Source of the DNA: an uncultured Lachnospiraceae bacterium
GTDB taxonomy: Bacteria > Bacillota > Clostridia > Lachnospirales > Lachnospiraceae
Length of the DNA stretch: 57,169 nucleotides
Reading direction: 5' to 3'
Assembly: GCA_902766825.1 (NCBI GenBank)
Contig: CACXFB010000048.1
Location: 1-57,169, forward strand
Each line of letters starts with the position of its first letter. Within the stretch, counting starts at the first letter, position 1. Under the pieces are notes generated by a model. The model ran no database searches. It was given only the letters and a program-made list of their open reading frames with translations, and was not told the DNA's origin. Of this stretch, positions 55,113 through 57,169 are shown piece by piece. The translations under genes and the position numbers were made by a program.

Positions 55113-55233
55113 CACAATATTTGAGGGAATAGCTGAACTTTCAGCATCAAGTGTTGCAAGCGGCTTTTTCTGGGGCGAAGTAGAGATGCCTGAATGCCTT
55201 AAGAAGAAGGCAGAAGCTGAAGAAGATGAGTAA
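55096..55233 (+). CDS. agrD: AgrD-like autoinducer precursor with serine at the ring position
   Basis: A 45-residue peptide overlapping the agrB end by 17 bases. Residues 1-15 form an amphipathic helix (MAGVLNTIFEGIAEL). The middle and tail (SVASGFFW, then GEVEMPECLKKK) line up with S. aureus AgrD-I (YSTCDFIM, then DEVEVPKELTQL). The ring residue, normally Cys, is Ser23-region Ser22 of A-S-G-F-F-W, so the predicted product is a five-residue lactone S-G-F-F-W with a short N-terminal tail. The acidic C-terminus (A-E-A-E-E-D-E) is typical. An extra Cys at residue 34 lies in the discarded tail. Lactone AgrD with Ser is known in S. intermedius-group staphylococci. Confidence 0.88.
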   Translation: MAGVLNTIFEGIAELSASSVASGFFWGEVEMPECLKKKAEAEEDE

Positions 55234-55279
55234 AAGTGTAAGTAGTATGTAACAAAGAAAGAACCGATTTAATCGGCTG

Positions 55280-55321
55280 GAAACAAGGCAAAGAAATATG
55301 ATGTATTCTTTGCCTTGTTTC
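55280..55321. terminator. 16-bp perfect inverted repeat after agrD
   Basis: GAAACAAGGCAAAGAA (55280-55295) and TTCTTTGCCTTGTTTC (55306-55321) are exact reverse complements with a 10-base loop. No long T run follows. A smaller hairpin CCGATT/AATCGG lies just upstream. It probably ends or attenuates agrBD transcription before the surface gene. Confidence 0.75.
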
Positions 55322-55409
55322 AAATAATATAATGCAACCTAAGGCATTATTTTTCGAGATAATAAGTAATAGCATATAAATAATAGAATACAGGAGATGA
55401 TTGGTGTAT

Positions 55410-57169
55410 AATGTATAAAAGAAGGTTTACGATAATAGCATTAGTGACGGTTGCTTGTTTAATTGAAGGAAGACCTGATGTGTCAGATGGAAATTATGAT
55501 TATTTAGAAGAAACAAGTAGTAACTATCAAATTGATAGTTTTGATATACCAGAAGCGGTGAGAGAGGTTTCTTATCAGGATGATTCAAATGAATATGATG
55601 AAGCCTTATATACCACAAGAATGTATGAAGAAGAAAAGAATTTGAACACAGTTGTGCTAAGTGATGGGGCAGATGGCAGGATAATGTACACATTTGCTTA
55701 TCCGGTAAAATATAGGGACGAGAATGGTACTATTCATGATATATCACTTGAGATAACTGATAGTAGTGAAAATGGTATAGCATATAAAACAAAATGTAAT
55801 AATATTATTACAAGTTTTCCTGATGAGCTGACAGATGGAATCAGACTAGAATATGATGACACACATATAATAATGACTCCATTAATGGATAATAACGAAT
55901 TTTCACATAGCGAAAAGAAAGCGGATAGTAACACGGTTATATATGCAGGAGATAATGTGTCTTATGAGTATGCTCTAACATATACCGGATTTAAGGAAGA
56001 TATAGTAGTAGAGGAGTACGATGGTAATACAGATTTTGATTTTGTATTAAGTACAAATGGCTTATCTGTTATAAAAAAGGATGGTAAATATGTGTTTGAA
56101 GATGAGGAAGGAAACGTTAGGGCATACATAGGAGATATTATTGTATTTACAGGAGATGAGAAGAATAATACTCTTGGAAGTATGTCAGTTAGGGAAGTTG
56201 TTCCAAACCAGAAGTACAGACTTACAGTGCATGTAGATGGAGACTATCTTGCTGATAAGAAAACAGTGTATCCTATTCGAATAGACCCGACAATAGAGAT
56301 AAACGGAAATGGCGATACAAATGGGATAATGGATCTTACGGTAAACAGTTCTGCCGGGTCAGACGGAACATCCGGAACCCTTTATGTAGGAAAGAGAAAT
56401 ACTTATGGTAAATCAAGAATACTTATGAAGTTCCCAGGATTAAGTATGTCAACCTTTAATAATGCAGCTTCAATAACAAGTGCAACAGTCGGGATAAGAG
56501 ATGTATTATGTCAGGCAGATGTAATGGATGTTACTTGTTACGTCTTTGGAGGTGCTGATTGGAATGAAGCTTCAACCTGGGGAAGCAGTGCGGCAACAAC
56601 AATTAAATCGTTCCTTTCTAACAGAGGTGTATCATATAGTATTGGGTCAGGACTAAATCCAATACATAGATATACTTACAATATAACAGCAGCTGTTAAA
56701 GGGTGGAAGACAGGAAATTATTTTTTTAATAAGGGAATAATATTTCGAGCATCGGATGATGTTGAAACAGGAAGTGGTGTAAAATACAAAGCATTTGCAT
56801 CCTATAACAATTCAACATACAAACCATATATAAAAGTAGTGTATACAAATACAAGCGAAACATATAACCATGATACTAAGTATTGTTTTAACAATAAGTA
56901 CTACGGAAAGTATATAAAGTTTAATACGGGAGGTTCAACTGAGGCAGGAAGTGTAACAATTGAAAGAGGAAAGATGGAAACGCTTGGAACAACAGTTGAA
57001 TGGTATATAAGACGAGTAGGAGACAATGAATATGTAATATGTCCGGGAGAGAATATTCATACATATCTTTCAGCAGAAACATCAACATCATCGAATATAA
57101 TAATGACATATATTAATCAAAATGGAATCCCCTCAAGATGTAAGTGGCAGATAAGTTCAAACAGACTTA
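55410..57169 (+). CDS. large secreted DNRLRE-domain protein, 5' part only
   Basis: An open frame of 586 codons that runs off the window end. ATG 55410 follows AGGAGATG by about 10 bases. The first 20 residues form a short hydrophobic export signal. Residues about 60-290 form a beta-rich region (Y-P-V-K-Y-R-D-E-N-G-T-I-H-D, later Y-P-I-R-I-D-P-T) typical of WapA-like surface proteins. Residues about 295-480 are a DNRLRE domain (S-R-I-L-M-K-F-P, W-N-E-A-S-T-W, Y-N-I-T-A-A-V-K-G-W). Such proteins in Lachnospiraceae often continue into RHS repeats and a variable toxin tip. Lying 176 bp after agrD, it is a likely target of this agr system (inference). Confidence 0.85.

Overview
The window is AT-rich, with closely packed genes, strong AGGAGG-type ribosome binding sites, rho-independent hairpin terminators and TTGACA/TATAAT-like promoters. 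It fits a Gram-positive clostridial genome. The combination of meso-diaminopimelate dehydrogenase, NADP-type glutamate dehydrogenase, a FliB-type flagellin methylase, NusG-II/Gx-transporter/ApbE/FMN-binding genes, TPEPT-repeat surface proteins and a DNRLRE surface protein points to Lachnospiraceae, possibly a Lachnospira/Eubacterium eligens-like species. The species guess is inference. No rRNA, tRNA, CRISPR array, transposase or phage structural gene is visible.

Region 1 (1-5308) is a decayed defence island. A small HTH gene is followed by hsdR, which breaks off in its motor domain and is joined out of frame to the 3' part of an hsdS. hsdM is absent. Two intact but poorly understood genes follow (a DUF3800-like protein and a DUF6414-like protein), then an intergenic region with two hairpins.

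Region 2 (5309-11545) holds a low-molecular-weight phosphatase, a DUF1294 membrane protein and an apparent three-gene unit: a membrane-anchored zinc-ribbon protein with a possible nuclease-like C-terminus, a PLD-helicase-DUF3427 protein and a Nudix hydrolase. This unit has been interrupted twice. Each insert is flanked by a direct copy of the adjoining gene end (50 bp and 21 bp). One insert carries the 3' end of an Abi/HEPN gene and the other a small promoter-hairpin-terminator RNA unit.

Region 3 (11546-24571) starts with an ABC exporter and its two-component system. An eight-kilobase operon follows that looks like flavin-based extracellular electron transfer: a surface Ig-like protein, NusG-II protein, Gx transporter, ApbE flavinyl transferase, a four-domain FMN-binding protein, a small FMN-binding protein and a NapH-like iron-sulfur membrane protein.

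Region 4 (24572-52222) is mostly core metabolism and housekeeping: ddh, a MalY/PatB aminotransferase, pyruvate kinase, a secreted beta-helix protein, an amidohydrolase, bioY behind a BirA-like operator, phosphofructokinase behind a large palindrome, an SH3/TPEPT protein with glycerol kinase, an uncharacterised gene pair, a DtxR-type regulator with TrkA and TrkH, a FliB-like methylase, prfC, gdhA, aroA and a Cache-GGDEF protein.

Region 5 (52241-57169) is a complete agr-type quorum-sensing cassette: agrC and agrA on the minus strand, agrB and a previously unlisted 45-residue agrD on the plus strand. The predicted signal has serine where nearly all AgrD peptides have cysteine, so a lactone ring (S-G-F-F-W) is expected. 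Downstream, the 5' part of a large secreted DNRLRE protein runs off the window end.
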